From Polytrichum commune (lineage: Eukaryota > Streptophyta > Polytrichopsida > Polytrichales > Polytrichaceae), in contig OX485806.1 in NCBI GenBank assembly GCA_950295325.1, positions 13,208,001 through 13,272,000 on the forward strand: a stretch of 64,000 bases of DNA, written 5' to 3'. Below, piece after piece: positions 35,090 through 48,300 of this stretch (position 1 is the stretch's first letter; the number at the start of each line of letters is the position of its first letter). The translations under genes were made by a program, and so were the position numbers. Under the pieces are notes generated by a model that worked only from the letters and a program-made list of their open reading frames with translations, made no database searches and was not told where the DNA came from.

Positions 35090-38000
35090 TCTCCCGCATT
35101 AACAACCTCTTTTGCACTGGAAATCATCCACCTTAGCCCACTCAAAAAGTTCCCATCCACTTAGTCCTACATCTACTACATGGACAGGTTCTACACTCCT
35201 CTTGACAAAGATGGTAATGGCAACATGACACGTTTTGGTGTACTAAACTAGTATGTGCATGTGTCATCCGATCCTTTGCACCTCTTCATATGACATCAAT
35301 TTGACGTGATTTCCACTTTTTGAGTGCATTGGGGAATTGTGGGGGTGGGTGGGTGGGTGGGGGGGGGGGGGGGGGGTAAAATCATGGCTTGTTGCACCTG
35401 TGCATATATAATAGTGTCCAAGGCCAACCTAACATCATCTCAACTTGTTATACTCATTCATATGAAATATTGTCCATGTCCTTTTGGCAATGCTTGGTCC
35501 ATTGCAACCATGCTTATGAATTGTGGATTGTAAAGGTTTTATGATTTAAATTGTTAAATATTTTTCTTATCTACTCATCCAATATTTAATGTAACCTACA
35601 ATGTGCACTTGTGGTGCTAAATACTATGGGTTGGTGTATATTTTGCACTTACAATATTATCCCCAATGTTCTAAGTGTAGAAATAAGCTTCATTATGTGA
35701 CCCACAATACTAGCAATACCTAATTTAGGTCAATTCATATTATAAATTTTTTATGAAATCATATTAAAATAATAACTTAATTTAAGAAATTATAACACAA
35801 AATAAGTACATAGATTTTTTTTCCAAAACTTTAACCTCTTGAAAAATTAGCCCTTACTTCCACAACCCTTGTGTTGGGCCTCACCTAGGAAACCTTGGGC
35901 CCCACTTCACCCCTAGTATCCAATAGGCTATGTTGGTCTCCCCGGTGTTGTCCCCATCCCTCATATCCAACTTCCCCCAAACCCCGATTGACCCCTAGCT
36001 CATAAAGCCTGGTCTCCCCTTGGTAATCCTCGCATGTGGCTCTTGGGTTTACCATTTTTTTTCCCTTTTCTTTACAGAGCAATAAAATTCCTACAACTTC
36101 TGAAGTGTCTGCTGGGGAATGGTGTGGTGACCAGCCCATGACTGCCATCATGCCATCCGTTATGTAAAGATCATCCCTTCCTATTACACTTTGCTACTAA
36201 ACTTCCTTGATATCTTGGCATTCTTAGTGCAAAAATCGTGCTCTTGTACTAGCAACCAAATATACGAAAACCGTCACTTGTGATATCTTTATTTTAACAT
36301 ATAGCCAAATAGCATGTACTTCCTTAATTATCCATTCATCACCTTTTTTCAAAATACAAGCATCCAAACTTACAAACTTCTCATTGCATGCTTCATCTTT
36401 CAGATTTGAAACTCCACACATCATACCACTATGTAAACAATTCAAGCCCATAATGATATATTTAAAATTGATAAAGCAAACAAACTTGGGAAACAAGGTG
36501 CTATGGAATCACAAGTACACCAAACCCCTTTCCATTTCATTTACTAGTCTACATGTCCCCTAACGTCCACTCAACATGATTGTTCCATCCAAAATATCAA
36601 ACAAAATCTCAAAATGGAAAGTACTAGAGTGCCTTAATTTTGAATGCCAAGGTCACTTATCCCTACGTTGATCTCAATAGCTTTCTAAGGGTCCAACCAC
36701 ACCACCTGGTTAAGAGAATTAGCTAACTAATGAGTTAGTGGGGATTAGCTAACCAAAATTCTAGCTAACTAAAGTTATGGTTGCACCATCTACCTAGGAG
36801 AATTAACTAAGAATATGACTTTGGTGAAATCAACTACCATGGGGGTTCTCTATTCGAACAAAGAATAATTATTATCCCATCACAATTTGCCACGAGTAAT
36901 GCTCACATTTGTTACCACCCATGTGGAAACTACATTCTAGTAGATGTAAAGATGAATAGAAAGCCCTCTACGGTAGCTCATATGCGAACTAAGCAATCGC
37001 ATGCATGCACATCCCGGTTACCAATAACCAAAGATTGACCAATTCAAGAGAGGAGTTAAGGTTAACTGAGCAAAGTTTTACTCAACTTGCCCAAGTTTTG
37101 AGCATGACACCTATTATGATACATAACAATGATGTGACCCACACCATTTGTATTTCATTAAGAATAAAGTAGAACATACAGTTATTATTTTAAATCTAAA
37201 TGTGAACATTGAGGAAAATATCTTCATAGTATTTAATAATATATAATGCATGCTAATTTAGGATGATGTAAGAAATAGTGTAGTCCACCTCGTAGCATAA
37301 TGTCATGTTTTGATTTTTTTATCGACAAAGGCACAAGCAAGCAAGGTGACAATTAATGCTTCATGGATGACCACATAGGAACTTTTCGAGGGTAAATGTA
37401 TATATGAATGAAATAGACTCCTCTTATGAGAAACCTTACGGGTGTCTAAGTGTACAATTACCTCTTCCCCAAAAATCATCCTATCTTCTTTAGTTCCACA
37501 AAAATAAGTGGAACAATATACATCTTATATGTGTACATTTTAACCCAAATTCTCATTGAATACCCTTTTGTGCACCCACACGATATTGTACGGACTACAT
37601 TGAATGCTCCCAAAGCAAGAAACCTTGTATAAGAATTTGATTTTCAAATATACATAACACTTCATAGCTATATATTATGAAGTGTGTCCTAGTGCCTAAA
37701 ATTTAATATGTGGGTAACAAAGTTAGCAAGATTGAAATACTACAAACCTGTGTAGCAAATTTTAAACTTGTTCTCAATACGATTCGTTTTCTCTTTAGAC
37801 TAAACCAAGGCCGTCTACTTGAATATACATATCCCAACATTCAATATATATTTTTAAGAGCCTTGAGGGATTTTGCTTATTTTTCACCCTTTCCATGTCA
37901 CATTTTAATACATTTACTACTCTTAGCCCATAAAATAATTCAAACGTCAAAAACTACTTGTTGATTTATTGCATAAATAAGCTTGCATCAAATAGTGTAG

Positions 38001-38298
38001 ACTGCAGCACTTTGGATGCACACCAATTGCTAAGTCAAGATCCTTTGATTTTAGTGACACGCTTGTGACAAATTAACATGATGGACATTTTGGGAACTGC
38101 AGAGGCCATCATCCTTTGCCTCTTCAAGTGCAAAGTGCCAAGAAATTTTTGGAAAAATTTGAAGGTACTAGGAGGAGTTTTGGCAAGATAACCAAGTTTT
38201 CTAACAAGTGTACCGCCACATACACTAAGCTATGAGAGCAACAAAGGAAAGAGCAATTGCTTGGGATAAACATTAGGTGTTAGATAGTGGACAATGCC
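35090..38298. other. 3.2 kb without recognised genes
   Basis: Contains a GGGTGGGTGGGTG run followed by about 18 G (about 35340-35377), a strong potential G-quadruplex. Around 36680-36800, GAGAATTAGCTAAC-type words recur in direct and inverted order and may be a small element. No frame shows a known domain. Confidence 0.4.
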
Positions 38299-38303
38299 GG
38301 ATG

Positions 38304-40119
38304 TGTCAGCCACAAACCCCCACCCTTGTGCGTCGTAATCCGGGTGAGAGCCTATGGCTCACATGCACTTGTGTGACTTCCCTCAGCCCTCGTAATCAAG
38401 CTCCCAATGCCCCATCCAGATAAATATAAAACACACAACTTTATTCAAAGAACTCAAGGTCACAAGTATTTAGAAATACTCTCTTCCCTTGTAGTCATTA
38501 CCACACCCGATCTCCCAATGAACATCAACATCCCTTCTCAAGTCTCCAACCCACAACACTAAGCTACTCAACTAACCCAAGTATTTCCTAATGGCATTAA
38601 GCAATACCCGTTCACACAGGTGGCCCGCCCATTCCCATCTCTTAATTCCCAACACCCGCCTATTCTAACACCAGCTGAATCAATTCGTCCCTGCTGTGAT
38701 GCGAGGTGAAGCCACTGCCACCTCAACTTCCCGAGCCCTGGCCTCCATTGCAGCCTTGTTGCACGCCACAGTCTATACCCGCGATCACATTGGGCAGGCT
38801 TCTCCCACATTCGACTCTCGGAGTTGAACTCTCTACACACGAGAGATCCTTCGCGGCATACCGAGCCCTTCTCTCTGGGTCAAGACTCTTGAACTGCACC
38901 CAGGCTCTTCTGGATTGCCTTTCTCTCGACTGGCACCAACATGAGGATGCAGCCTTCCCCCCCCCCCCGCTCTTGCAGTCAACTTGCTAATTCAATCCCC
39001 TGAGGCACCCAGTCCTCTTGGCTTCACCAGCTTGTGAATGTTGGCACCTCTTTAGCTGCCGTGTTGATTGCCGCTCCTGGTCCCCACCTCGGAATCACAG
39101 TTGCCCTGGAGGCCCTTGTGAATTCGGCCAGCCTAGCCTCTCAGTTGCAGTCGTGAGCTGCTCACTCCGCCCACACTTCGAATTTGACCCAGACCGACAC
39201 ACTCTAGATTACCTGTACCCCGTGACCTCTGTTCTTCCACTTCCTACCAGTTTAACTAGCCAGTCTGCACTACCGCATTCGGACCAGGCACAAAAGAAAA
39301 GAAAAAAGAAAAAAGAAAAAACACTCCCGAATCACCCAACTCCCTCTCCAGACACACCAATTGCTTCGAAGTCGAAATCTTCGCCGAGATCTCACTCCCA
39401 GGACCACATTGGCTGCGGAGGGAGCTTCGGCAGCTGCGCCGCTTGTCCATTGCCTCCGAGTCGGGGAGCAATGCAGCCCCCGTCACTAAGTGGATGGAAT
39501 CCCAGACCTTCCGAATCATTTTCCCTTGCCTTCAGTTTGCCGCTCTCGGTTTTTCCAGCATTTCTTCGTGCCTCATGTGTGCGGCATTGTGGTTGCGAGA
39601 TCAGCTTCTTCCACAGAGTTGCCCACCAATGTTTCTTCGGTCACCTAGCTCTCCACCCTTGCTTATCATGCCCCCTCAACAGTAGCCTTGGTGCATTCCT
39701 CAAGGGATTTGCCACCCCTTGAAGCAGGGCTTCCCCATTGCTCTAGGCAGCCCCCTTGTGGCCGTGAGTTCTCCGAGAGAGAAGAAGAAGAGGATCCTCT
39801 TCCTTCCAGATCCCTAGATTATCCACAAAGCCCTAACCCCCCCCCCCTAAAATAGACAGCGAGGAGCCCAATTCCAATGCTAAAACCCTGAATTCGAACT
39901 CTTTGCTTTAAGTCCTACCTAACCCTCAACTAATTCCTGGGTCAATTAAGCCATGGTTCTAAACTCTAGTTAATTCAACACACTAACCTAAAGTAACTCA
40001 AATCTAAGCTAATGAACATGACTCTTTTTATCTTTTCAAGAATTCAATGCAATCACTATGTCTCAATTTTAGTAAAATTAGAAGTTAAGAACACATGTGG
40101 GCACAATATTGGGCTCACA
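38304..40119 (+). mobile_element. solo LTR, TSD GGATG
   Basis: It begins TGTCAGCCACAAACCCCCAC, a diverged form of the family start, and ends GGGCACAATATTGGGCTCACA (less one base at the edge). Both sides carry the exact duplication GGATG (38299-38303 and 40120-40124). Length is 1816 bp. The middle is GC-richer and contains long non-homologous open frames (39018-39722 is 234 codons). That frame is Ser/Pro/Cys-rich without any motif, overlaps open frames on both strands, and is best explained by composition. C runs lie near 38958 and 39837. Confidence 0.88.
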
Positions 40120-40354
40120 GGATGTTAAACCATCCCTATGGAGTTCTCTCCGTCTAAGAATTCGCTGCCCCATGTCCACACGTCAGTGCCTAATTTAGAA
40201 TTATTGGTCCCGCCCAAGTCGTTGCCCATAGCTTGCTTGACCGGACAGAACAATGGACGGAGTCCGCTCCAACGACATGATGCTTTGAGCCATGGACCTT
40301 CCTTGGACATTGAAAACATTCCTTACTCCTATTTCCTCGGTTCCGCACCACATT

Positions 40355-40555
40355 TATCAATGTGTTATGCAAACGAGATATACTAATGTGTTATTCATTA
40401 GGTCATAATTCGTAAATGTGTTATGCACCAAATCCAGATCCAAAAATGTCTTATGCATTAGGTCCCGATTCATAAATGTGTTATGCAATAGATTCAAATC
40501 CAAAAATGTGTTATGCACGAGATCCATATCCAAAATTATGTTATGCAACAAAATT
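40355..40555 (+). repeat. 30-bp tandem repeat, about seven units
   Basis: The unit is of the form AATGTGTTATGCACnAGATC plus CAnATCCAAA. It recurs at exactly 30-bp steps (anchors near 40385, 40415, 40445, 40475, 40505, 40535). Because 30 is a multiple of three, the minus strand has a 75-codon frame with a 10-residue period (LVHNTFLDLD). This is a by-product of the repeat length and there is no other evidence for a protein. Confidence 0.88.
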
Positions 40556-41449
40556 AACAGATCCGAACTTGTTAATGCACACAATTATTTCATATAAATA
40601 ATGACTAATCAAGTGGTTTTCCTCTCTAAACCCGTGATGCCAAAATTTTATAGCTTAGTGCAGACACCCTATTGTTTTGTGCCTACACTCACATGATTTG
40701 TAGGTTGTGCATGAGTATTTATGATCGCACTTAATTTGATTATGTACTAGTAGTTGATGTGGTAATATGAAATTTTGCTACATCTGAGGATTATATTCAT
40801 TCACTACAATCTACCGTTCATATCAATGTAGTCCCATGATTGTTCTGTACTTGTTTGATTAATTCATCACTTATGAGTTTAATGAGTCTCCAATCGGTTA
40901 GATAATCTAATTGGTTTAATGACACGGACTTGTTGATCTAATAACATACATCCACATCCACATCCACATAACATATTGATTTGCTGAGTTTTTGCATTTC
41001 CAACACAATTCATCAAGACATGGCTGGAAATAGGTTGTAATTTGCACAAAATACTTACAATTCTCATTACAAGAGAGTCAATTTCATTAACTTCAAATCC
41101 AACTACGAGAGAGGCGACAAAAATGCTAGTCTGATCCGGTTGTCTTTACAACGACATTGTACATGTGTTTTTATCCGGGGATGGCCAACAATCTAGGTTG
41201 CAAATCTAGTGGCATAGTTATCTTTCTTGTTTAAGGGCAATCTAATTTACCGAAACATGAAAATAATCTTTTTGATTATGATGATTAATTTTAGGATAAA
41301 CCTTAGTTGCAACATTTACAAACTAGACTGCCTATTATAATTATAAACCTTATTGATTACGCCAACTCAAGCCGATGGTTGGCCATGAAATAAAATGTTC
41401 ATTTCAAAATTATTTTAATCTATATCAATCCATTGTTTCTAGCATGTCG

Positions 41450-41650
41450 TAAGTGTTATATAGAAAGTGTTATGCAAAAATGTCATATAAAAAAATATAA
41501 TGCAAAATATGTCATGTTGAATGTATCATGCAAAATATATCTTGGTGAATGTATCGTGCAAAATATGTCATACTAAACATATTGTGCGAAATCTGTCATG
41601 TAGAATGTTTCGTGCAAAATTGATCATGTATAATATATTATATAGAACAT
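41450..41650 (+). repeat. degenerate tandem repeat related to the 40.4-kb array
   Basis: Words such as GTGTTATGCAAAAATGTCAT, GAATGTATCATGCAAAATAT and GTCATGT recur about every 28-30 bp with heavy divergence. The TGTTATGC(A)AA core resembles the younger, regular array 1 kb upstream. This may be an older remnant of the same repeat. Confidence 0.55.
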
Positions 41651-43649
41651 ATGAATATGTATCATTTATTGAATTTGTTATTTTTTGCGATAAATGAACA
41701 CAATTTCATTCGACAAATTTTATTCTACCCTAGCAAAATTAATTTCCCTTCCCCAAAAGCAACATGCCTCTTGGATGATCCTCTAGTAGATCCTTCAAAA
41801 AAACTTTTAAGTTTTTTTCAATGAACAATTGCCATTGTGTGCAGGGAATAACATTGGGTGTTTTATTTTTCTATTTTTATGAAATTGTGCCATCTCTCGC
41901 AATCAAATCATTGTGCTTCCCATTACCAACTCCCTTGCATTTTTTTATTTTTTTATTTTTTAAATTTATTGTAATGGCTCATGATTTGAGCTGGAGATAA
42001 CTCTCAAGTGTGCATTCTCACTATCCACACAGTGAAACAATTAGTATGTGAGCAAGTGCGCAACTATGTCGTGCTAGGTCCATTTTACACATTCTTCAGG
42101 AGAGAACACAAGATCATGCCACATATTGTTCATTAAGGGAAAAGAAATGAATGTTGGAAATCCTTCAAGGGAGGGGAGAGCCCAATTTCCACACACGGAA
42201 ATTTTCATATGTCTATTTAAATATATGTTTATTTATTTACACACACACATATATAGGAGAAAAAATGGTTTTTTTATTATCTCTATATAAAATTGGTCCA
42301 AAATCCAGTTTGAACAAGCGGTTCAAAACTTCCTAAGTTTGGCCTTACAAATTTGATTTCACAACTATGATAACTTGAGCCTAGCCTCACAGAGGAAAAT
42401 CTTGACAATTGACATCGGGGGTCGAGGCAAGTGCAAATATGATACAATTGTATACAAACAAGACATAACCAAGGAGGTTTCAAGCGGCCGACTCGAAGTG
42501 TGAGGACTTAGGGAATCATTTTGTCATGATCATGTCTAGCAGCCACAAAAGTCTCCACCGTCGGCACCTCACCAACACACTCAATACCGCCTTCGCTAGT
42601 GCTATTAGTACATGTTGGGGATCATGCCCTTTTCCCAAGTTAATCTCCACATGCTCATCATGCATAAGTTCCATTAACTAGTTTAGTATTAGAAGTATCA
42701 CCAAGCTCTTGCAGGCCTCCAACATCTAGGTCCATGTTGTTGCTGCACACAACAACATGTTGCTCATGTTGCGGAGGCGGGGGGCTTGGTTGCATGTCGG
42801 AAGAAGTTTTGTCCACCACTAGAAATTATTTTGCAAAGGGTGGGGTGTTGTCCCCGATGGGAGGTTCTTGCTAGAAAGGGTTAATGTGTTGTCATGGATA
42901 GGGAGGGGGTTACCACCTTCGGTATGATATCAAGAAGGAGGTTGGGAACAGAGGAGTTTTAAAGGGTTGCTTGAAATATGGATGGATCATCATCCTCACA
43001 GCAAGGTGGCGAGGTGATTTGGCTAAAAGGGGATAAAATGTTTGTAATGATAATTGCTACTCCAATCGAAGTAACAACGTACAAAATTAGCCGGATGGGT
43101 GGACTATTCTAGTGCCTCCAAACAATGATTTTCTATCTTCTATAATTGTTCAATTACACCACATTCATTTGTCTATCACCTTCATCTTTGCATCATATTT
43201 ATCTATGTGAATCACCTAAATTTATCACGAGTCCATCATTTCATCCCTTACAGAACCACTCTTCATCCAATCTAAAACATCCTAGCTTCATTGGGTTTGC
43301 TGAGTAGTGGAGGATAGAAGATTATGCCATCTTTTTGAGGAATAATACTCATATGGGTGACATTTTACCACCCTCCAAGCTAACACTCAATCCCTAACCA
43401 ATAACTTTATTTCTAATTATTAATTTTATCTCTATCTCATGTTTCTAAGCCTCAAATGCCACAAAACCCTCAATAACCAACAATGCAACCAAAGCTAACG
43501 TAAAAAAACTAATGCAACAGAAGCTAAAATAAGTAAGACCTCGTACAATCAGACCTCAAGAAACCATAATATAATGAAATTAGAAGCTAATGCAACCAAA
43601 AATTTATGAAATCATAACTAATGCAACTACAAATAATATAACCTGGAAA
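41651..43649. other. 2 kb without recognised genes
   Basis: The part 42480-42960 is less AT-rich and, read on the minus strand, has broken open segments rich in Pro, His and Val. No family is recognised. The remainder is low-complexity with a T/A-rich run near 41940-41965. Confidence 0.35.
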
Positions 43650-44051
43650 TGCAACCGGTTGTGGCCTTCATTTCAATAACCACACGTTCACACACAATTT
43701 ATTGCAGCAATACATATCCGTACTATCATTAACCAATAGGGTTCAAAAATTCTATTATTCAACATTGACGAGGTTTATAAATTTTTTTGTTCAACATTAA
43801 TTTTGCTATCATTTCAAGAACTTTGCATATCTACCTATATGGAGAAGGGAGAGAGACAAAATTGTCATACTTACGAGAGATAGTGAGAGTGAGCCCCGCA
43901 TTATCCTTCGCGAACCACCCCCTCCAACTATAAAGCCATATGGGCCACAGGTCCAACCGTACCTATATTTGACGGTTAGCATCTACGGCCGACTCTACCC
44001 TAGTTATCTTTATCCAAACTCTGAAATTCAACGGTCTTTGTTCGCCGCCCT

Positions 44052-45557
44052 TGTCACCAAAAGTACTCCACCCTTCGATTTCGTCCTAGCCCGAGTGGAA
44101 TAGTATTGATGACACTTAGCAAACTCCTTCCTTAGTAACTCAATGTATCATTCCAATATGCCTTTGGAATATACACAACGTTAATGACTTATGATTTAAC
44201 CCCCAAGGCTACATTCAGAACAAATTTCATAATAGTGTAATTTTTTCATTACTTCTCGGAATGTCTTGAAATTTTATCGGTAACTAGAGAGACAAAGCAA
44301 AAAACATCTCACCAATTTGTAAGCCTATCTCATTTTCTGTCCGACAGTTATGACCATTTTAGTGTGTCAGTCTACCCAGATTTTAGAATGTCATAACTTC
44401 CTTCCACGGGCTCCAAAGAACTTCAAATTTTGGGAGCAATCACAAAAACTAATTGTTTATGACCCCCTGAAATTTCAAACTATTTTCATTTTCTGCCAAA
44501 ACGTTATGGCCTTTTTAGTCTGCAACTCTTGGAAACACTTCAGAATGATATATCTTCTTCTCATATATACTCGGAATGACTTGAAATTTGTACCACAACT
44601 AGGAAACCCAAGAACAAAGCATCCCTCAAAATTTCATGCGTTTCCAAGCCTCTGTCCAGGAGTTATACCCATTTCAGCTCGAAAATATATGCAAAGTTTA
44701 AAATGTCATAACTGCTGCTTTAGTGCTCTAAACATCCTCAGATTTTGACCATGTTCATATAAACAAGTTGTTTACTAACCCTCTAAATTTTAACGAAGTA
44801 TCTTCTTCTGCTCGGAAGTTATGCCCTTTACAACCTAGACTACTCAAAGGACCCTCTCATTTACCAACTCGTGTTCCGGCAACGTGTCACCAAAAGTACT
44901 CCACCCTTCGATTTCCTTCTAGCCCGAGTGGAATAGTTATGATGACACTTAGCAAACACATATACCCAAGAAATATGAACTCAAGTACTACAACTTGAAG
45001 CCATAAATTATCTTAAAATCATTCACACCCAAACTAATGCTAACAAGAGGTCAAGCCCTCTTTAAGGCCAACTAGCCTTGGCTCCTAACTTCAAAACCAT
45101 GCACACACATGTGCTCCTATCTTGCTTCCATACACCCACACTTATAACACGTGGGGTGCCAAGGAGCACGAAGGAAAGAGATGATGAGTGAGGGAAGAAT
45201 GAGGGATTATATAGTGAGTTTGAGGGGGTGAGCACCCTCAAGGCTCACGATAAGCCTTCGAAATCTCCTCCTACTTTGTAGGCTCTCATCTTATCTCCTA
45301 AGCCTTCCTCCCTCAAATGATCAACAAAGATCTTAATTCAAATATTTAATTAACCTTGGCTTCCTACCTACCACACTTTACCAAGGTATGTCCTCATAAT
45401 ACTTAAATCCACTCCACACAAGCCTAATGCTTCAAACTTAGCTTTCTTCAAGCTTCATTCTTTTTATATTTTTATGAATAATCATAAATCAACAAAACAC
45501 CACTTGTAATGTTTTACAAGTGTTAACAACACATGTGGGCATCAATTTGGGCTCACA
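44052..45557 (+). mobile_element. compound LTR of the same family, imperfect TSD GCCCT/ACCCT
   Basis: It starts TGTCACCAAAAGTACTCCAC and ends GGGCATCAATTTGGGCTCACA (21 bases in the sequence; the last 20 define the end). The flanks GCCCT (44047-44051) and ACCCT (45558-45562) differ at one base. The first 73 bp are repeated at 44885-44957 with about five differences, and the 760 bp between the two copies is a degenerate tandem array. The part after 44957 closely matches the LTR at 60460-61912 (AAGAGGTCAAGCCCTCTT, the ATTATATAGT...GAGGGGGTGAGCACCCTCAA block). It is either an LTR with an internal expansion or two LTRs merged by recombination. Confidence 0.78.
44140..44884 (+). repeat. degenerate tandem array inside the compound LTR
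   Basis: Words like GAATGTCATAACTTCCTTCC, ACTTGAAATTTT, TCTGTCC(A/G)GnAGTTAT and CATTTTAGT recur several times at intervals of roughly 140-170 bp with strong divergence. A 132-codon plus frame (44350-44748) crosses it but changes phase relative to the repeat and is not a gene. Confidence 0.6.
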
Positions 45558-45784
45558 ACCCTCACAATCCAACGGCCTCTATTCACTCACCTTTATACAT
45601 TCAATGCACTCATCCGCATATGTCATCGTCTGTTCATGTCTTCATCTACTCGATGTCTTGCCGGGTCTTCATTTATTATCTAATTGTCTTAACATTGCGA
45701 ACTAATTGATATTAATCTAGTTTTTAACAACTAACTTCCTTTCTTACTAGACCGTGAGCAGATTGGGTGGCCACATGGTCTTAC

Positions 45785-47779
45785 ACACCAACTCAAAGAT
45801 ACTTACCTAACTAAGTTTTATCTAACATTTTTAAAGAAATCATTTGGATTTTGTTACCGGATGATTTTACTTGAATTCCACAAACCCTCGGCAATTAAAC
45901 CCTTATGGTTACACAACGTACAAACCAAGGCCAATGATTTATTTTAATTTTAATTTTAAATGAAAAAAAATCACTTTTGATGTTAACTTAAAGTTGGCCT
46001 TCTATTTCCAACAAAGAAGAAGACAACAACGTCAAATGAACATCTTAAAATATGTAAATTTTGAACGGCTCTCAAGTTTCCAACTCTAAATTGTTTAGGT
46101 TTTTCCACATCCCCCAAATTTAAAGATTCTGGAGTAATATTTGTTCAAAGCATGTTTCCAAAGGTCAACCAAGTTACTCACAGTAATAGATGGAATGACA
46201 ATTGCTAATGATTATTGGCTACCAGTAACATCTGTGGTGATGCACAGCCTCCGTTTGATTAAGAAGAGAAAAATATAAAGAAAGCATATGATGACCTTCA
46301 ATACTTTGTGCCCATGAAAAATCTTGCTTTTCATACGTGGGTCTTGGCCGAATTGGCACAATGTAAGTTTGTCTCATAAGGTTCATTTCCCTCCAATTTC
46401 CTTAAGTTTGGGTATAAGTTGAAGATGGACAATGATAAACTTTAACAACCATTTTTCATCTATATGAAGAATGGAACAATTGGTTTCTTTGTTTACAATC
46501 ATAATTTCAAAAATTAATTAAAACTGTGGAATTTTGGAAAACTTTGGAATGGCAACTATTTTAATCCTCAAATACCACAAATCCTACCATGTTGTTGGAT
46601 TGGAAATCCTATAACTAATGCACCACGCATACAACTTGGAATAAACATAACAACGTAGTCAACATTTTGTACGGAGTTCACTACATGTAAAGAGCAACCC
46701 ATAACGTGCAGGGTCTGTAGAGAACTCGTCAAATTGCTATTCTGCCATATAGCTTGCATTGTGTTGCACAAGTTTTGTAAATCTAATGCAATTGGATTTC
46801 GTGACACTTCAAGAGAATGGAAAGTGCTACCAGTGTTCAAGAATTTGGAAATGTTCAACTCATGTGGATTCATCTTTGCCACTACTGGAATTGAGGAGGG
46901 TTGGGTCTGAGAAAGACAACAAGATAGGTGAGCCATCATTTATTTAGTGAATTTTTTAGAATTTGATAAACCACATAATGAGCCACTTAGAAATAATGGA
47001 CTCCCTTGTGACTAGTAACTCCTAGGCCACGTAGTGGAGAAAAAACATAGGTGGAGGAGAATGAGAACCAAAAAAATGATTTCTTGGCTATCCTCATGAA
47101 TGTCTCTAGAACCAGAGAGTGATAGGTAGATTTTAAGAACATAATCTACCATACATTGCATGTAGAAAAAGATAGAAGATATGTACTATCTTTTAAATAT
47201 TTTGGAGGATCACTCTTCATCTTCTTTAAGAATAAGGAGATTTAGTAATCTACAAGAGAGACACATGTTTAGAGACAACTTTCACTACATATAGAGGTAG
47301 GATAGAGGTTATGCACCTTATTCATGAAGATACACTACGAGATCTAAATTCTTCATACATTTATCATTTTTGCTAAATGTGATAAATGATAGCATAGACA
47401 TTGTCAAGTTGATAGGTTGTGCAAGAGACTCTTCTTAGCGCTTGAAGAGTGCAATGTATAGAAATTCATATGAGGTGAGGATAGTTGCATGAGTTGAAGA
47501 TAATTCGTGTGAAAATTTGATTAAGAATAACAAAGCAAGTGAGTAAGAATGAATACTTGAAAATCTCATACGAAATTAAGGAGTTTCACACGTGAGAGTG
47601 ATTACCAATTGGAATGGAAAATACTTTGGTGTGAGAGAAAATTCTTTGAAGATACCAAGACAATTAGTGAGTGGTAAAAGACCACTCAAGAATTACGGTA
47701 TAAGAGATAATTGTGATAGGGAGTGAGTGTTTATAGGTGAAGGATATGTGCAAGGATGAGTGGTATTTCAACATTTCAA
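45785..47779. other. 2 kb without recognised genes
   Basis: At 45859-45893 there is a third copy of the GGATGATTTTACTTGA(A/G)T motif seen in the GC-rich block at 14.9-15.1 kb. Around 46200-46960 both strands have moderately long open segments (minus 46568-46939, 123 codons) with no recognised motif. It could be a decayed gene or element. Confidence 0.35.
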
Positions 47780-48300
47780 ATATACATTTAAGCATTGTAA
47801 GCACTCAAATCAACACTTACAAACCTTCCAATGTGCATTTGTACACCTCCAATGCTCTGTTCTCCAAACCTTCAAGCACCGACCGATGCTCCAAACATGC
47901 ACCAATGCACCTCCAACACAAAGTACCCCAAAAGCTCCTCGAAACACCAAAACCTCTTAAGATCCCCTCCCTAACCAACAAGCAATCAAATTTCTTACTC
48001 TAGAACTTGCGTGATGGGCCCATAACCTATTGAAGCACAATAAAACTAGAGATCAGATTGTAAAAGCAATTACACAAAGGCGTATGAATAATGCATAGAG
48101 TGAGATGATCACCCTCACCCTTTGCCTTGCCCTTTATTGCATTTTTCTTCATTGGTTCATACAATGCATATGGGATATCGAAACTCTCATTTTCCCACAA
48201 AGCATATGGATTATTCGAACCTTCTTCATTTTAAACATCTAACAAACATTATTTCATAACTACAAACAACCTAATGCTCTACCTTCAATATTTAATTCTT
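47780..48300 (+). repeat. dispersed repeat Z, copy 3
   Basis: This is a full-length match to 11110-11650 in the same orientation, with the same anchors (CCTCCAATGCTC, CAAAGTACCCCAAA, CCTAACCAACAAGCAATCAA, GGGCCCATAACCTATTGAAG, ATACAATGCATATGGGATAT). No coding potential is conserved between the copies. Confidence 0.75.

Larger units (their letters stand above)
43650..45780 (+). repeat. dispersed repeat Y, copy 2, split by LTR 44052-45557
   Basis: The left part (43650-44051) and right part (45558-45780) together cover the same landmarks as 9990-10640 in the same order. The right part begins with a second, diverged copy of the AACGGnCTnTnTTCnCnnCC block that also ends the left part. The junction is therefore a 35-bp duplication rather than a clean 5-bp one. 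Confidence 0.75.

Noticed and set aside
36660-36850. Candidate MITE with repeated GAGAATTAGCTAAC words
   Set aside because: The repeats are partly direct and partly inverted, and no terminal pair or target duplication could be fixed.
39018-39722. 234-codon open frame on the plus strand
   Set aside because: It lies wholly inside a solo LTR with an exact target duplication, overlaps long frames in other phases and on the other strand (39256-39519, 39443-39685), is Ser/Pro/Cys-rich and has no motif. GC-rich composition explains its length.
40355-40555. Regular 30-bp repeats resembling a CRISPR array
   Set aside because: The units are contiguous with no unique spacers, and the setting is plant transposon DNA, so this is an ordinary tandem repeat.
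40357-40584. 75-codon frame with a perfect 10-residue period
   Set aside because: The DNA repeat is exactly 30 bp, so any frame without a stop in one unit stays open. There is no independent sign of coding.
44885-45557. Treating the second TGTCACC start as the true LTR start
   Set aside because: The 5 bp before it (CAACG) do not match the 5 bp after the LTR (ACCCT), whereas the outer start gives four of five matching bases. The outer boundary was preferred, with the ambiguity noted.
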